Assembly: GCF_003259225.1 (NCBI RefSeq)
Contig: NZ_QHJF01000013.1
Location: forward strand, 1-64,000
Direction: 5' to 3'
Length of the DNA stretch: 64,000 nt
Source of the DNA: Marinomonas arctica
GTDB taxonomy: Bacteria; Pseudomonadota; Gammaproteobacteria; Pseudomonadales; Marinomonadaceae
Shown here: positions 7,725 through 16,379 of the stretch, piece by piece
Layout of the letters: each line of letters starts with the position of its first letter
Position numbering within the stretch: the stretch's first letter is position 1
Notes under the pieces: generated by a model
Seen by the model: the letters and a program-made list of their open reading frames with translations, nothing else
Databases searched by the model: none
Told to the model about the DNA's origin: nothing
Program-made: the position numbers and the translations under genes

Positions 7725-8498
7725 TCAAATTCGATTCAGTAGATCGGTCTTTTTTGAATTGTATTCATTATCCGAAATCGCGCCCATATCTCGTAATTTC
7801 GCCAACTTCTCGATCAGCTGAATCACTTCATCAACAGACGATGCATTAGTCAAATTCTGAGGGGCTTGTATTGCCGGAGCTGGCGTAAACACCGTAGGCG
7901 CAGGCGGTTCAACAAAGTTATTGTGTGGTGCAGGCATAGGAGAAGAAGCAGAACTTCCGCCAGACACAACAGGTAAAGAGCTGACGAGAATGGTGCCGTA
8001 TTGGCTGGAAAACGTCAGTGACGAATTACCGCCCTGCTGCTGGCTAATACCGCCAATATTATTGTCCAAGGTGTCATACACAGTCACCTGACCATTGACT
8101 TCCACCGCCAAACGATTCGGGAAAATCGCGTAACGTGTGCTATTTTGCGCACCACTGCTAAACGGCTGACCAAGATCACCAGGCCACCATTGATTGCTTG
8201 AGAGTGAGCCTTTGGGTAAAGGCATAAAGACTTGCATGCTCGCCAAGCCGTTGGCAAGCTCGTTACACAGGTTATCCACCATCGATTTCAAACCATAATT
8301 AAACATGTCGCCGACCATGGTCATACCACCACGCATCCACTGGCCACCGCCACCGAGCTCAGGGCAATTAAACTGCGCCATAGAACCATTGCCATTATTG
8401 ACAGCAATCAGCATGTGCATCACAGCATCAAAACTTAGGTTGTAACGACGGGAAAGGGAATGAACGAGATTTTGTCCATCTTGCGTTAAATTTTGCAT
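7725..8498 (-). CDS. SHOCT-domain protein with an uncharacterised N-terminal region
   Basis: The last 30 residues (KLAKLRDMGAISDNEYNSKK) are a SHOCT domain, a short helical module often at protein ends and linked to oligomerisation. The first 35 residues (LTQDGQNLVHSLSRRYNLSF) look like a helical hairpin. A Gly/Trp/Met-rich segment, a beta-rich middle with a PNRLAVEVNGQVTVYDT stretch, and a Pro/Ala-rich linker follow. No signal peptide is obvious from the chosen start. I prefer ATG 8498 (AGAG upstream) over the ATG at 8594, whose extension looks unnatural. The function is not known. Confidence 0.75.
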   Translation of the reverse strand: MQNLTQDGQNLVHSLSRRYNLSFDAVMHMLIAVNNGNGSMAQFNCPELGGGGQWMRGGMTMVGDMFNYGLKSMVDNLCNELANGLASMQVFMPLPKGSLSSNQWWPGDLGQPFSSGAQNSTRYAIFPNRLAVEVNGQVTVYDTLDNNIGGISQQQGGNSSLTFSSQYGTILVSSLPVVSGGSSASSPMPAPHNNFVEPPAPTVFTPAPAIQAPQNLTNASSVDEVIQLIEKLAKLRDMGAISDNEYNSKKTDLLNRI

Positions 8499-8737
8499 TA
8501 TAAAGCTCTCTAAAAGGGACGTAGAGCTGTTCTCTTTTATCTCGCCGCTGCAAAAAAAGAAGGCATACATCGCCTCATACATAGACACAAACAAAGAGTA
8601 GGTTGCAGCATCATGCTGGCCAACAGATTTCGTAAGTCACTACTCTAACATATTCCCACCTTACAAAACGGTGACAAACCGCAGAATAGACGCAAATAAC
8701 GGTTTATTTTTTGAGCACATGTTTTGTACGACTATAA

Positions 8738-8776
8738 AAAAAGAGACAAGTCATTTAATCAACTTGTCTCTTTCAC
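8738..8776 (-). terminator. Terminator after the GST gene
   Basis: The stem AAAGAGACAAGT / ACTTGTCTCTTT has a 10-nt loop. On the minus strand it ends in a run of T residues, 34 bases after the GST stop. Confidence 0.8.
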
Positions 8777-8809
8777 TTATCGAGAAGCGCTCTACTAACG
8801 CGTTATTTT

Positions 8810-9658
8810 TTATTCAATAAGCCCATCAAAATCGGATGCATCATGACGCTCAGCAAGGGAAACCTCTCCCCATGTCCGATTAACGATGCGACCTCGTTGC
8901 ACAGCAGGGCGCTGCTCAATCGCTTTTGCCCAACGCAGTACATTGGTATAACTGGCTACATCAAGAAACTCAGCCGCGTCGTACAAATTCCCCAGTACCA
9001 AATTGCCATACCAAGGCCAAATAGCGATATCTGCAATAGAATACTCGTCACCCGCCATGTAGGTATGATCCGCCAAATGCTTGTCCAGTACATCTAACTG
9101 ACGCTTAGTTTCCATGGTAAAACGGTCAATTGGGTACTGCATTTTCGTTGGCGCGTAGGCATAAAAATGCCCAAAACCACCACCTAAATAAGGCGCCGAT
9201 CCCATTTGCCAAAATAACCAGTTACGGCATTCCGTCTTAGAGACCAGATCTTTTGGCACCAAGGCATCAAACTTTTCGGCCAAATACTGCAAAATAGAAC
9301 CCGACTCAAACACACGCGTTGGTGGCGTCGTCGAATGGTCCATCAAGGCGGGGATTTTAGAGTTAGGATTCACTTCAACAAACCCAGAACCAAACTGGTC
9401 GCCTTCACCAATGTTAATCAAATACGCATCGTATTCAGCCGCATCGATGCCCAATGCCAACAACTCTTCCAGCATGATGGTCACTTTTTGACCATTTGGC
9501 GTACCAAGGGAATGAAGCTGCAGTGAATGCTTACCAACAGGCAAGACTTTTTCATGTGTGGCACCCGCAACAGGACGGTTGGTACTGGCAAACTTACCAC
9601 CGTTTTCGGTATTCCATGTCCACACCTTGGGAGGAAGGTAATCTTGGCTAGAACTCAT
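8810..9658 (-). CDS. yghU: Glutathione S-transferase-like disulfide-bond oxidoreductase, YghU type
   Basis: The 282-residue product matches the Nu-class YghU/YfcG group in having a long N-terminal extension before the thioredoxin fold (LQLHSLGTPNGQKVTIMLEELL). It has the glutathione-binding cis-Pro segment NPNSKIPALMD, the ESGSILQYLAEKF segment and an all-helical C-terminal domain with SIADIAIWPWYG. These proteins reduce small disulfides with two bound glutathiones. AGGAGA precedes the ATG at 9658. It is 45 bases downstream of fpr and may be in the same unit, consistent with redox defence. Confidence 0.92.
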   Translation of the reverse strand: MSSSQDYLPPKVWTWNTENGGKFASTNRPVAGATHEKVLPVGKHSLQLHSLGTPNGQKVTIMLEELLALGIDAAEYDAYLINIGEGDQFGSGFVEVNPNSKIPALMDHSTTPPTRVFESGSILQYLAEKFDALVPKDLVSKTECRNWLFWQMGSAPYLGGGFGHFYAYAPTKMQYPIDRFTMETKRQLDVLDKHLADHTYMAGDEYSIADIAIWPWYGNLVLGNLYDAAEFLDVASYTNVLRWAKAIEQRPAVQRGRIVNRTWGEVSLAERHDASDFDGLIE

Positions 9659-9703
9659 AACATCTCCTAAATATATTCATCAACGAAAGCATAACCCTCG
9701 CGA

Positions 9704-10480
9704 CTAATGTTCGACAAACGCTCGCTCAATAACATAATCCCCAGGCACACCGATTTTTGGCGACTCGTTAAAGCCCAGCTCATCAAGCAGCGCTGACGTG
9801 TCTTTTAGCATACTGGGGCTACCACAAATCATCACTCTGTCATTCATGGGGCTAAGTTGCGGTAATCCAATGTCTTCGGCCAATTTCCCACTGCGAATCA
9901 AATCGGTCAGGCGACCTTGATTGCGAAACGGCTCACGTGTCACGGTCGGATAATAAATCAGTTTGTCACGAACTTGATCACCAAAAAATTCATTCTCAGG
10001 CAATACTTTCTCAATAAAATCCGCATAGGCTAATTCATTAATATGACGAACCCCGTGAACCAAAACAATTTTTTCGTATTGCTCATAGGCGTCAAAATCT
10101 TGAATCACACTGAGAAATGGCGCCAAGCCAGTTCCCGTTGATAACAAATAAAGATGTTTTCCTGGCAGCAAATCCCGCGTCACCAAGGTACCAGTCGGTT
10201 TACGGCTCACCAAGATGTCATCACCAACCTGTAGATGCTGTAAACGCGAGGTAAGTGGACCATTAGGCACTTTAATACTGAAAAACTCTAAATGTTCTTC
10301 ATAATTTGGGCTGGCAATACTGTAAGCACGCATCAAAGGCCGAGTCTCGGTTTCCAAGCCAATCATCACAAACTGACCATTATCAAAACGTAAACTCGGA
10401 TTACGCGTGGTCTTGAAGCTGAATAAACTGTCATTCCAGTGGTGAACGCTCAAAACACGTTCCGTAACAAATGCGCTCAT
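9704..10480 (-). CDS. fpr: Ferredoxin/flavodoxin--NADP reductase
   Basis: The product has the FAD-binding RAYSIASP motif, the KPTGTLVT loop, the NADP-binding GTGLAPFLSVI segment and CGSPSMLKDT, in that order, with the E. coli Fpr length. It passes electrons between NADPH and ferredoxin or flavodoxin in the cytoplasm. The C-terminal sequence ends ERAFVEH, like the short C-terminal tail of bacterial subclass I enzymes. I chose ATG 10480 (GGGG upstream); a TTG at 10495 would add five residues. It probably shares a promoter region with the divergent msrA gene. Confidence 0.93.
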   Translation of the reverse strand: MSAFVTERVLSVHHWNDSLFSFKTTRNPSLRFDNGQFVMIGLETETRPLMRAYSIASPNYEEHLEFFSIKVPNGPLTSRLQHLQVGDDILVSRKPTGTLVTRDLLPGKHLYLLSTGTGLAPFLSVIQDFDAYEQYEKIVLVHGVRHINELAYADFIEKVLPENEFFGDQVRDKLIYYPTVTREPFRNQGRLTDLIRSGKLAEDIGLPQLSPMNDRVMICGSPSMLKDTSALLDELGFNESPKIGVPGDYVIERAFVEH

Positions 10481-10794
10481 AACGACCCCATTCAAATTTA
10501 AAGAAACATTAACGATTGATAGGCATACTATAAGACAAGCCTATATTTGTTTAATTGATTATTCAGATGTCTTTAATATGCTCAGCATATATAAAGAAAC
10601 CACACTAGACGAACCAATGAATAAGCACAGTGTGCCATGAAAATGGCTAAAAAATAGGCGATTAAATAGGAAGAATAGAGCATCATGACAATTAGTCAGC
10701 ACAAACTGTAAGAAAAATGCTTCTTGGCGCGTCAAAGAAACCAATCAACAAAATAGTCGCCTGACTATTTTTGAACAAGCAGAGGGCTTTCAAA
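10481..10794. promoter_or_regulatory. fpr/msrA divergent intergenic region with two palindromes
   Basis: This 314-base stretch has no convincing gene. It holds a perfect palindrome, ATATGCT-C-AGCATAT, at 10576-10590. It also holds an 8-bp inverted repeat, AAATAGTC/GACTATTT, at 10751-10770, only 24 bases before the msrA start. Both are candidate binding sites; the second could also form a hairpin in the msrA leader. Confidence 0.4.
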
Positions 10795-11421
10795 ATGACA
10801 ATGAAAAATACGCTCACTCGCACCTTAGGGTTGCTGGTTTTTGGTGGCGCTGCCAGCTTAAGTAGCATGCTGCACGCTGCGCCACAAACCATGGTGGTTG
10901 CTGGCGGATGCTTTTGGTGTGTGGAGTCCGACTTTGAATTAGTACAAGGTGTCAGTGATGTGGTTTCCGGCTACACAGGCGGCCACACTGAAAACCCAAC
11001 CTACAAGCAAGTATCTGCAGGTGACACTGGACACTTTGAGGCCGTGGTTATTTATTTTGATGATGACATTGTCTCGCTCAACACCCTTGCCAATTATTAT
11101 TGGAAAACCATAGATCCCACCGACGCAGAAGGCCAGTTCTGTGACAAAGGAGCACCTTACAAAACCGCGATGTTTTATCAGAACGACCAACAAAAAGCGG
11201 TTTTTGAAGCCTCACTCGCCAATGTTAAAAAAACCAAACCGTTCAAAGACGATGTTGTGACACAGATTCTTCCTGCAAAAACCTTTTACCCTGCAGAGGA
11301 ATATCACCAAAGCTACTACACCAAAAACCCGATCCGTTATGCGTACTACCGCGCCAGCTGCGGACGCGACAACCGTATTGAACGCTTATGGGGCGAAGTG
11401 GCCAGTCACCAGTACCATTAA
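10795..11421 (+). CDS. msrA: Peptide methionine-S-sulfoxide reductase MsrA, exported form
   Basis: The catalytic motif GGCFWCVES is present, with the QFCDKGAPYKTAMF block, the EEYHQSYY block and a C-terminal Cys (SCGRDNR). The protein has an N-terminal signal peptide (TLGLLVFGGAASLSSMLHAAP), so unlike cytosolic MsrA it should repair oxidised methionine in envelope proteins. Start ATG 10795 has AGAGGG at a spacing of 8; ATG 10801 is an alternative. A strong terminator follows. No msrB domain or gene is adjacent. Confidence 0.93.
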   Translation: MTMKNTLTRTLGLLVFGGAASLSSMLHAAPQTMVVAGGCFWCVESDFELVQGVSDVVSGYTGGHTENPTYKQVSAGDTGHFEAVVIYFDDDIVSLNTLANYYWKTIDPTDAEGQFCDKGAPYKTAMFYQNDQQKAVFEASLANVKKTKPFKDDVVTQILPAKTFYPAEEYHQSYYTKNPIRYAYYRASCGRDNRIERLWGEVASHQYH

Positions 11422-11461
11422 AGCGACACACTCGAGCCCTTTCAATGCGTTGTATTCCACG

Positions 11462-11497
11462 AAAAAGATGCCAAACGACAGGCATCTTTTTTTATTT
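11462..11497 (+). terminator. Terminator after msrA
   Basis: AAAGATGCC and GGCATCTTT pair around an 8-nt loop, followed by a T tract, 40 bases after the msrA stop. Confidence 0.8.
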
Positions 11498-11695
11498 AAA
11501 GCCGCTTAGCCTCTTTTATAAAACGAAAAACGGCCCTCGCAAGTATCAGCAAAGTGTTTCTTACCTAGGTTTACCGCATAGAAAATGAAGCAAATAGGTA
11601 ACTGAACGCGAAAACCTAGCCTTCGATCTCGTCATACGCCACATTAATAGCGCAACTCACGAAGTTCTCAAAAAGTAACTAAAAGGAGTTATAAA

Positions 11696-12265
11696 ATGAA
11701 AAAGTTCATTCCCGTAATAGCAGGTAGCATCGCTTTAGCTTCTCTCAGTGGCGTAGCAAAAGCTGAAAACATGGCTAACAACAACAGCGGCCTTTATGTT
11801 GGTGGTAACTACGGTTACCTTAAAGTGGAAAGCGACGACGACTTTGATGACAACAACGATGTAGTACAGGGAATTGTCGGCTATCGTTTTAATTCATTCC
11901 TTGCGCTAGAAGGCAGCTACATTGACTTTGGTAAATACGGTGGCAGCGCCGCTAACGCCGAAACAACAGGTTATACAGCGGCTTTGAAAGGGACCATTCC
12001 GATCACCCAGACGGTTGAACTGTTTGCCAAAGCGGGTCAACTTTGGCATGACACCGACTACAATATTGCCTCAGTAAAAGGCAGCTCAGACGACAGAAGC
12101 TTGTTCGCCGGGGCCGGTGTGAACTTCAAAGTAACGGAAAACTTGCTCGTAAACGCACAATACACCTGGTACGACGTCGACTTGAATGCCGATAACGTCA
12201 ATTCCGACTCTTCCTTCGACACCGACTTCAAACAAGCCAGTGTGGGTGCTGAATACCGTTTCTAA
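11696..12265 (+). CDS. Small outer-membrane beta-barrel protein (OmpA/OmpX-like barrel)
   Basis: A signal peptide ends near residue 23 (GVAKA). The mature part begins GLYVGGNYGYLKV and shows alternating beta strands (IVGYRFNSFLALEGSYIDFG, LFAGAGVNFKV, LLVNAQYTWYDVDL), ending in ASVGAEYRF with the terminal Phe needed for barrel assembly. About 165 mature residues fit an eight-stranded barrel without the OmpA peptidoglycan domain. A strong AAGGAG precedes the ATG. It has its own terminator, so it is monocistronic. The function is unknown beyond an outer-membrane location. Confidence 0.85.
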   Translation: MKKFIPVIAGSIALASLSGVAKAENMANNNSGLYVGGNYGYLKVESDDDFDDNNDVVQGIVGYRFNSFLALEGSYIDFGKYGGSAANAETTGYTAALKGTIPITQTVELFAKAGQLWHDTDYNIASVKGSSDDRSLFAGAGVNFKVTENLLVNAQYTWYDVDLNADNVNSDSSFDTDFKQASVGAEYRF

Positions 12266-12284
12266 AACAGACGTTTCCCTTAAG

Positions 12285-12323
12285 GGAAAGACTTAGCCCA
12301 GCGGTTAGGTCTTTCCTTTGTTT
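12285..12323 (+). terminator. Terminator after the beta-barrel gene
   Basis: GGAAAGAC and GTCTTTCC pair perfectly across a 16-nt loop that can itself form CTTA/TTAG contacts; a short T-rich tract follows. Confidence 0.65.
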
Positions 12324-12409
12324 ATGCTTATTTCTTAACCTGAAGCTCTTTGACCCATCACCACTAAGCCTCTAGTATTTGTGCATCTCATTAATAAAAG
12401 TTGTGAATT

Positions 12410-13147
12410 ATGAACCCGATTCTTCAAGCACAGTCAAATCACAAATCCATTCGTCAATACACAGATAAAACGATTGATGAATCCCTAATAAAACAACTGA
12501 TCCAAAGTGCCCAAGGCGCTGCGTCTTCAAGCTTTATTCAGGCCTACTCCCTTGTCCAAGTGAGCAACCCAGAAAATCGCCAAAAAATTGCTACCTTGGC
12601 GGGCGGACAAAAATGGGTCGAATCGGCAGCGGAATTTTTCGTTATTTGCGCGGACCTGACTCGCGTTGAATATTGCAGCTTAAAACAAGGCTTGGGCGCA
12701 TTAGAAGGCAATACCGAACACTTCATTGCAGCCACAACAGACGCCACGTTTTTTGCGCAAAACCTAATGCTAGGCGCGGAGTCGGTCGGTCTAGGGGCTG
12801 TGTTTATTGGTGGCATTCGTAACGATCCTGAGCAAGTCGCCGAGCTGTTAAACCTGCCAAATCAAGTGTATCCCATCTTTGGCCTTTGCTTAGGTTATCC
12901 TGACGCCCAGCCCGACTTAAAACCCCGTCTGCCCGTCGATGTTATATTGCACAAAGACAGCTACGACAGCCACCGCTGCGCCGACGATGTCAACGCCTAC
13001 GATGCACAAATGCAAGCCTACTACCAAAGTCGTGGCGACAATCAGAAAAACAGCAACTGGTCTGAGCAAACCGCGGCTGCAGTTCAAAGGAAAAAGCGCG
13101 AACACATGCTCGACTTTTTGCAAGCGCGCGGTTTCTTAAAACGCTAA
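12410..13147 (+). CDS. nfsA: Oxygen-insensitive NADPH nitroreductase, NfsA type
   Basis: The 245-residue flavoprotein has the FMN contacts of NfsA: HKSIRQYTD at the start, GAASSSFIQAYSLVQV, GAESVGLGAVFIGGIRND and FGLCLGYPD. The C-terminal Lys/Arg-rich stretch (VQRKKREHML) ends as in NfsA/Frp proteins. It reduces nitroaromatics, quinones or flavins with NADPH in the cytosol. It stands alone on this strand, convergent with the DadA-like gene, and its upstream sequence shows no obvious regulator box. Confidence 0.92.
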   Translation: MNPILQAQSNHKSIRQYTDKTIDESLIKQLIQSAQGAASSSFIQAYSLVQVSNPENRQKIATLAGGQKWVESAAEFFVICADLTRVEYCSLKQGLGALEGNTEHFIAATTDATFFAQNLMLGAESVGLGAVFIGGIRNDPEQVAELLNLPNQVYPIFGLCLGYPDAQPDLKPRLPVDVILHKDSYDSHRCADDVNAYDAQMQAYYQSRGDNQKNSNWSEQTAAAVQRKKREHMLDFLQARGFLKR

Positions 13148-13152
13148 CCGGC

Positions 13153-14391
13153 TTATCGCATTAAGCGTTTGGCAGGTGAAAGCGCCTCTAATAAAGGATG
13201 GCTTTCACCGTCCATCGCCTGCACCAATAACGCCGCAGTCGTTGGCCCAAGCGTAAAGCCCTGATGCCCATGACCAAAATGAAACCACAAACCTTTATGA
13301 TTGGGGGCAGCCCCTACTAAAGGCAACATATCTGGCATGCAAGGACGCGTACCCGACCATTGTGGTTCGTCTACTTTTTTCCCTAAATCGATCATCTCAT
13401 TTAACGCAGTGGCTCCACGCTCAAGCTGCTTAATGTTTTTCGCAGCCTTCATAGGCACCAACGCCGCCCCCGTTGTGACTCTGAGCCCTTGGCACATTGG
13501 CGCGGCTAAAACCCCATTTGCCACATCTAAAAATGGACGTTGGAGCGTGTTAGGGGCATGAAAATGCCCATGATAACCTCGCTTGTAAACCATAGGAATG
13601 CGGTAACCGAAGCGTTTCAATAGCTCTGGCGACCAAGGTCCAAGCGCCACCACCACTTGCCCAGCGGTTAACTCGCCATCACGCGTTAGAATTTTCCAAC
13701 TCGACACACCATGCTGCAAGGTACTGGCATCGCCTGTCACAAATCGTCCACCACGTTTAACAAACAAATCACAATACGCCTTGGTCAAACCTCCCGGCGA
13801 AGTACAGCTCCAACTTTGCGTATAATGCACGGCCCCAGCTGGTGCCTTCTTCAGAGCCGGTTCTTTTTGCTGATAACTCTTACCGTCAAAAATATCGGCA
13901 GTAACACCATATTCTTGCCGCAAAAATTCGGCTTTCTTCACGGCTTTTTCAAATTCACGTTCATCACGATGCAGCATCACAAGACCACAATGGCTAATCA
14001 AGTGCTCAGATTCCGAGTCACGAATTAAAGGCTCATGATCCGCCGTAGAGCGAAAGGTTAATTGCGAATGAATGTGAGAAATCTTAGCGTGCTTTTCTAA
14101 CGATGAATGACGAAAATACGACCACAAGGCAGGCGCCATTTGTAAGGCTCCAGACAATGTCCAAGTCACATCATTACTGATCTCGAAGGCGTATTTAAGC
14201 AGTGTCACCATGTCCCTTGGTAACGCATAAGGCTCCGCCGCCTCGACTTGAATCATCCCGGCATTGCCGTAACTAGTTTCCAGCCCTGCGCCTATGCGAT
14301 CCACAATGGTTACCTGATGACCACGAGCCTGTAGCGCCAAAGCACTGCTCACACCCACCATGCCAGCACCCAACACAAGAAACTCCGCCAT
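13153..14391 (-). CDS. FAD-dependent D-amino-acid dehydrogenase-like oxidoreductase (DAO family)
   Basis: An N-terminal dinucleotide-binding motif (FLVLGAGMVGVSSALALQARG) begins the protein, followed by SYGNAGM and a C-terminal GLWFHFGHGHQGFTLGPTTA block typical of DadA/SoxA-like flavoproteins. It oxidises an amine or D-amino acid, probably at the inner membrane face. I chose ATG 14391, with GAGG upstream. No alanine racemase gene is next to it, so identity as DadA itself is not assured; a glycine or sarcosine oxidase-like role is possible. The neighbouring LysR gene on the same strand may regulate other targets. Confidence 0.82.
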   Translation of the reverse strand: MAEFLVLGAGMVGVSSALALQARGHQVTIVDRIGAGLETSYGNAGMIQVEAAEPYALPRDMVTLLKYAFEISNDVTWTLSGALQMAPALWSYFRHSSLEKHAKISHIHSQLTFRSTADHEPLIRDSESEHLISHCGLVMLHRDEREFEKAVKKAEFLRQEYGVTADIFDGKSYQQKEPALKKAPAGAVHYTQSWSCTSPGGLTKAYCDLFVKRGGRFVTGDASTLQHGVSSWKILTRDGELTAGQVVVALGPWSPELLKRFGYRIPMVYKRGYHGHFHAPNTLQRPFLDVANGVLAAPMCQGLRVTTGAALVPMKAAKNIKQLERGATALNEMIDLGKKVDEPQWSGTRPCMPDMLPLVGAAPNHKGLWFHFGHGHQGFTLGPTTAALLVQAMDGESHPLLEALSPAKRLMR

Positions 14392-14494
14392 ATCCCTACC
14401 TCGACAGCATTGCAAAGGAAAAATAATTTACTCTCATCACTATAGCAATGAAATGACGTGACGCAGCAAGAGACCATAATATTTAAATAAAACG

Positions 14495-15445
14495 CTAATC
14501 CGCCAAAACAGCCTCTGTGACAAACCTCCTGTCGACCAACTGTTTTAATAGTCCCTCGGTTCGTTCACGAAACATATCACGCAATAGCCTTACGGTTGGG
14601 GTAATAGATTGACGACTAGGGCAAACCAGCCACAGTTCACCGGAGGGAATGCTATAATTCAGCAGAAGTGGTACTAAACGCCCTGCCAGCAGGTCGTTAG
14701 CAATATCCAGCGACGACTTTATCGCCACCCCTTTTCCAGCCACGCACCAACGCCGTACCAGATCCCCATCGTTCGCCGCACAATAGGCTTTGGGCTTAAT
14801 TTTGTAAGATCGTTCCGTCCCTGACGCTTTACACGAGAAGTGCCAAGTATCATTGAGTATATTCTGCAACTGATAAAACAACCCCTGATGTTGCAGCAAC
14901 TCTTTAGGGTGTTCAGGCACACCTTGAGCTTCAAGGTAACTGGGACTGGCCACCAGCAAGCGTGGCACATTGCAGATTTTAAAACCGTATAAATTGGAAT
15001 CAGCTGGCGGGCCGTAACGCAATGCGATATCCAGCGCATCACGATAAAAGTCAATGTTGCTGTCACTAACATGCACCCGCAAAGTCACTTTAGGATGCTG
15101 TGTCATGAACGCATCAACCCAAGGGATCGCCACATTTCGACCTAAATCAGACGACACCGCCAAACGGATTTCCCCGCTAATAATGTCCAAATCATTGTGT
15201 ATCGTCTGCTTGGCTTGCTCTAACAAAGCCAGCGCCGCCGTACACTGTGGTAAATAACGCTCGCCCGCACTAGAAAGACGTAAATGACGCGTCGTACGGA
15301 CGAATAGCTCGACACCGAGTGACGCTTCCACTCGCTTAACCGCCGCACTGGCCGTGGCCATCTGCATATCTAGATGAGTCGCTGCTGCCGTGATATTGCG
15401 AAACTCCGCTACTTTTAGCACAACACGAAGATCTTCCAGCTGCAT
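14495..15445 (-). CDS. LysR-family transcriptional regulator
   Basis: The product begins with a clear HTH (MQLEDLRVVLKVAEFRNITAA) and has the usual 316-residue length with an effector domain containing LDIALRYGPPADSNLYGFK and GKGVAIKSS. AAGGG lies 8 bases before the ATG. It is divergent from the nfsB-like gene, with a 12-bp-arm palindrome between them, which points to nfsB as its target and to autoregulation. The inducer is unknown. Confidence 0.9.
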   Translation of the reverse strand: MQLEDLRVVLKVAEFRNITAAATHLDMQMATASAAVKRVEASLGVELFVRTTRHLRLSSAGERYLPQCTAALALLEQAKQTIHNDLDIISGEIRLAVSSDLGRNVAIPWVDAFMTQHPKVTLRVHVSDSNIDFYRDALDIALRYGPPADSNLYGFKICNVPRLLVASPSYLEAQGVPEHPKELLQHQGLFYQLQNILNDTWHFSCKASGTERSYKIKPKAYCAANDGDLVRRWCVAGKGVAIKSSLDIANDLLAGRLVPLLLNYSIPSGELWLVCPSRQSITPTVRLLRDMFRERTEGLLKQLVDRRFVTEAVLAD

Positions 15446-15474
15446 AGCTTAACCCTTAAAGAAAAAATGATGGA

Positions 15475-15503
15475 GTTATTATCAAATATATTTTGATAAT
15501 AAC
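15475..15503. promoter_or_regulatory. Perfect 12-bp-arm palindrome between lysR and nfsB-like gene
   Basis: GTTATTATCAAA and TTTGATAATAAC are exact complements with a TATAT spacer. The site is 30 bases from the LysR start and 100 bases from the nitroreductase start. Size and place suit a LysR operator; no terminator-like T tract or gene end is nearby. Confidence 0.6.
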
Positions 15504-15602
15504 TCAATAAAAACCCTATTTTTCATTTAATAAAGTCTCGTTACCATAGTGTCATCAAGACTCGCCACGCGTGAGTCATCACCCTAATGATGGAAACAAA
15601 AA

Positions 15603-16259
15603 ATGGCACACCCAATTATTACCGACCTGGAAAAACGCTACACAGCAAAACACTACGATGCCGCAAAACGCATTCCCCAAGCAGATCTAGAAATCATCTA
15701 CGAAGCACTGCGCTTATCACCTTCTTCCATTAACTCACAACCATGGAAGTTCATCGTGATTGAGAGTGATGCCGCCAAACAACGCTTCCATGATACTTTT
15801 GCGAACAAATTCCAGTTCAACCAAAAACATGCTAAAAGCGCGTCACACATTGTACTGTTTGCACACAAAACCCACTACAAACGCGAGGACTACGCAAAAG
15901 TCGTTGACAAAGGCATTATGGATGGCCGTACAAAGCCAGAAAACAGAGAGCAAGCATTTGGTAGCTTCGCTTTTGCCGAACTCAACACAGAAGAAAACGG
16001 CAGCACAGCACAATGGACCAAAGCGCAAGCTTACATCGCTCTAGGTAACCTAATGCACACATTGGCACGTCTCAACATCGACTCGACCCCAATGGAAGGT
16101 GTAGATGCCGAATTGATTGGCGAGCTATTTCATAATGAGCTCGTGGGTTACCAATGCGACGTAGCACTCGCGATCGGTTATCACCACAAAGACGAAGACT
16201 ACAACGCGACATTACCAAAATCTCGCCTCGCCTTAGAAGACGTCGTCACCGTATTGTAA
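15603..16259 (+). CDS. nfsB: NAD(P)H nitroreductase, NfsB type
   Basis: The 218-residue protein matches NfsB/FMN-reductase length. It has RYTAKHYD near the N-terminus, the FMN-binding LSPSSINSQPWKFIVI segment, QAYIALGNLMHTLARLNIDSTPMEG, and ALAIGYHHKDEDYN near the end. It reduces nitroaromatics and quinones using NAD(P)H and FMN as a cytosolic dimer. The divergent LysR gene and the intervening palindrome suggest inducible control. The NfsB subgroup is assigned by similarity of these motifs. Confidence 0.9.
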   Translation: MAHPIITDLEKRYTAKHYDAAKRIPQADLEIIYEALRLSPSSINSQPWKFIVIESDAAKQRFHDTFANKFQFNQKHAKSASHIVLFAHKTHYKREDYAKVVDKGIMDGRTKPENREQAFGSFAFAELNTEENGSTAQWTKAQAYIALGNLMHTLARLNIDSTPMEGVDAELIGELFHNELVGYQCDVALAIGYHHKDEDYNATLPKSRLALEDVVTVL

Positions 16260-16379
16260 AATCCACCACAAATTAGACATAGATGACAGTTCAGGTCTGC
16301 CCCTCCCATTGGGTTTTTAAGGGAAAGAGACGGTTGTTGTGAGGTAAGGCTATTTTTTGTCTGTTGCAGAGGGATTTAC

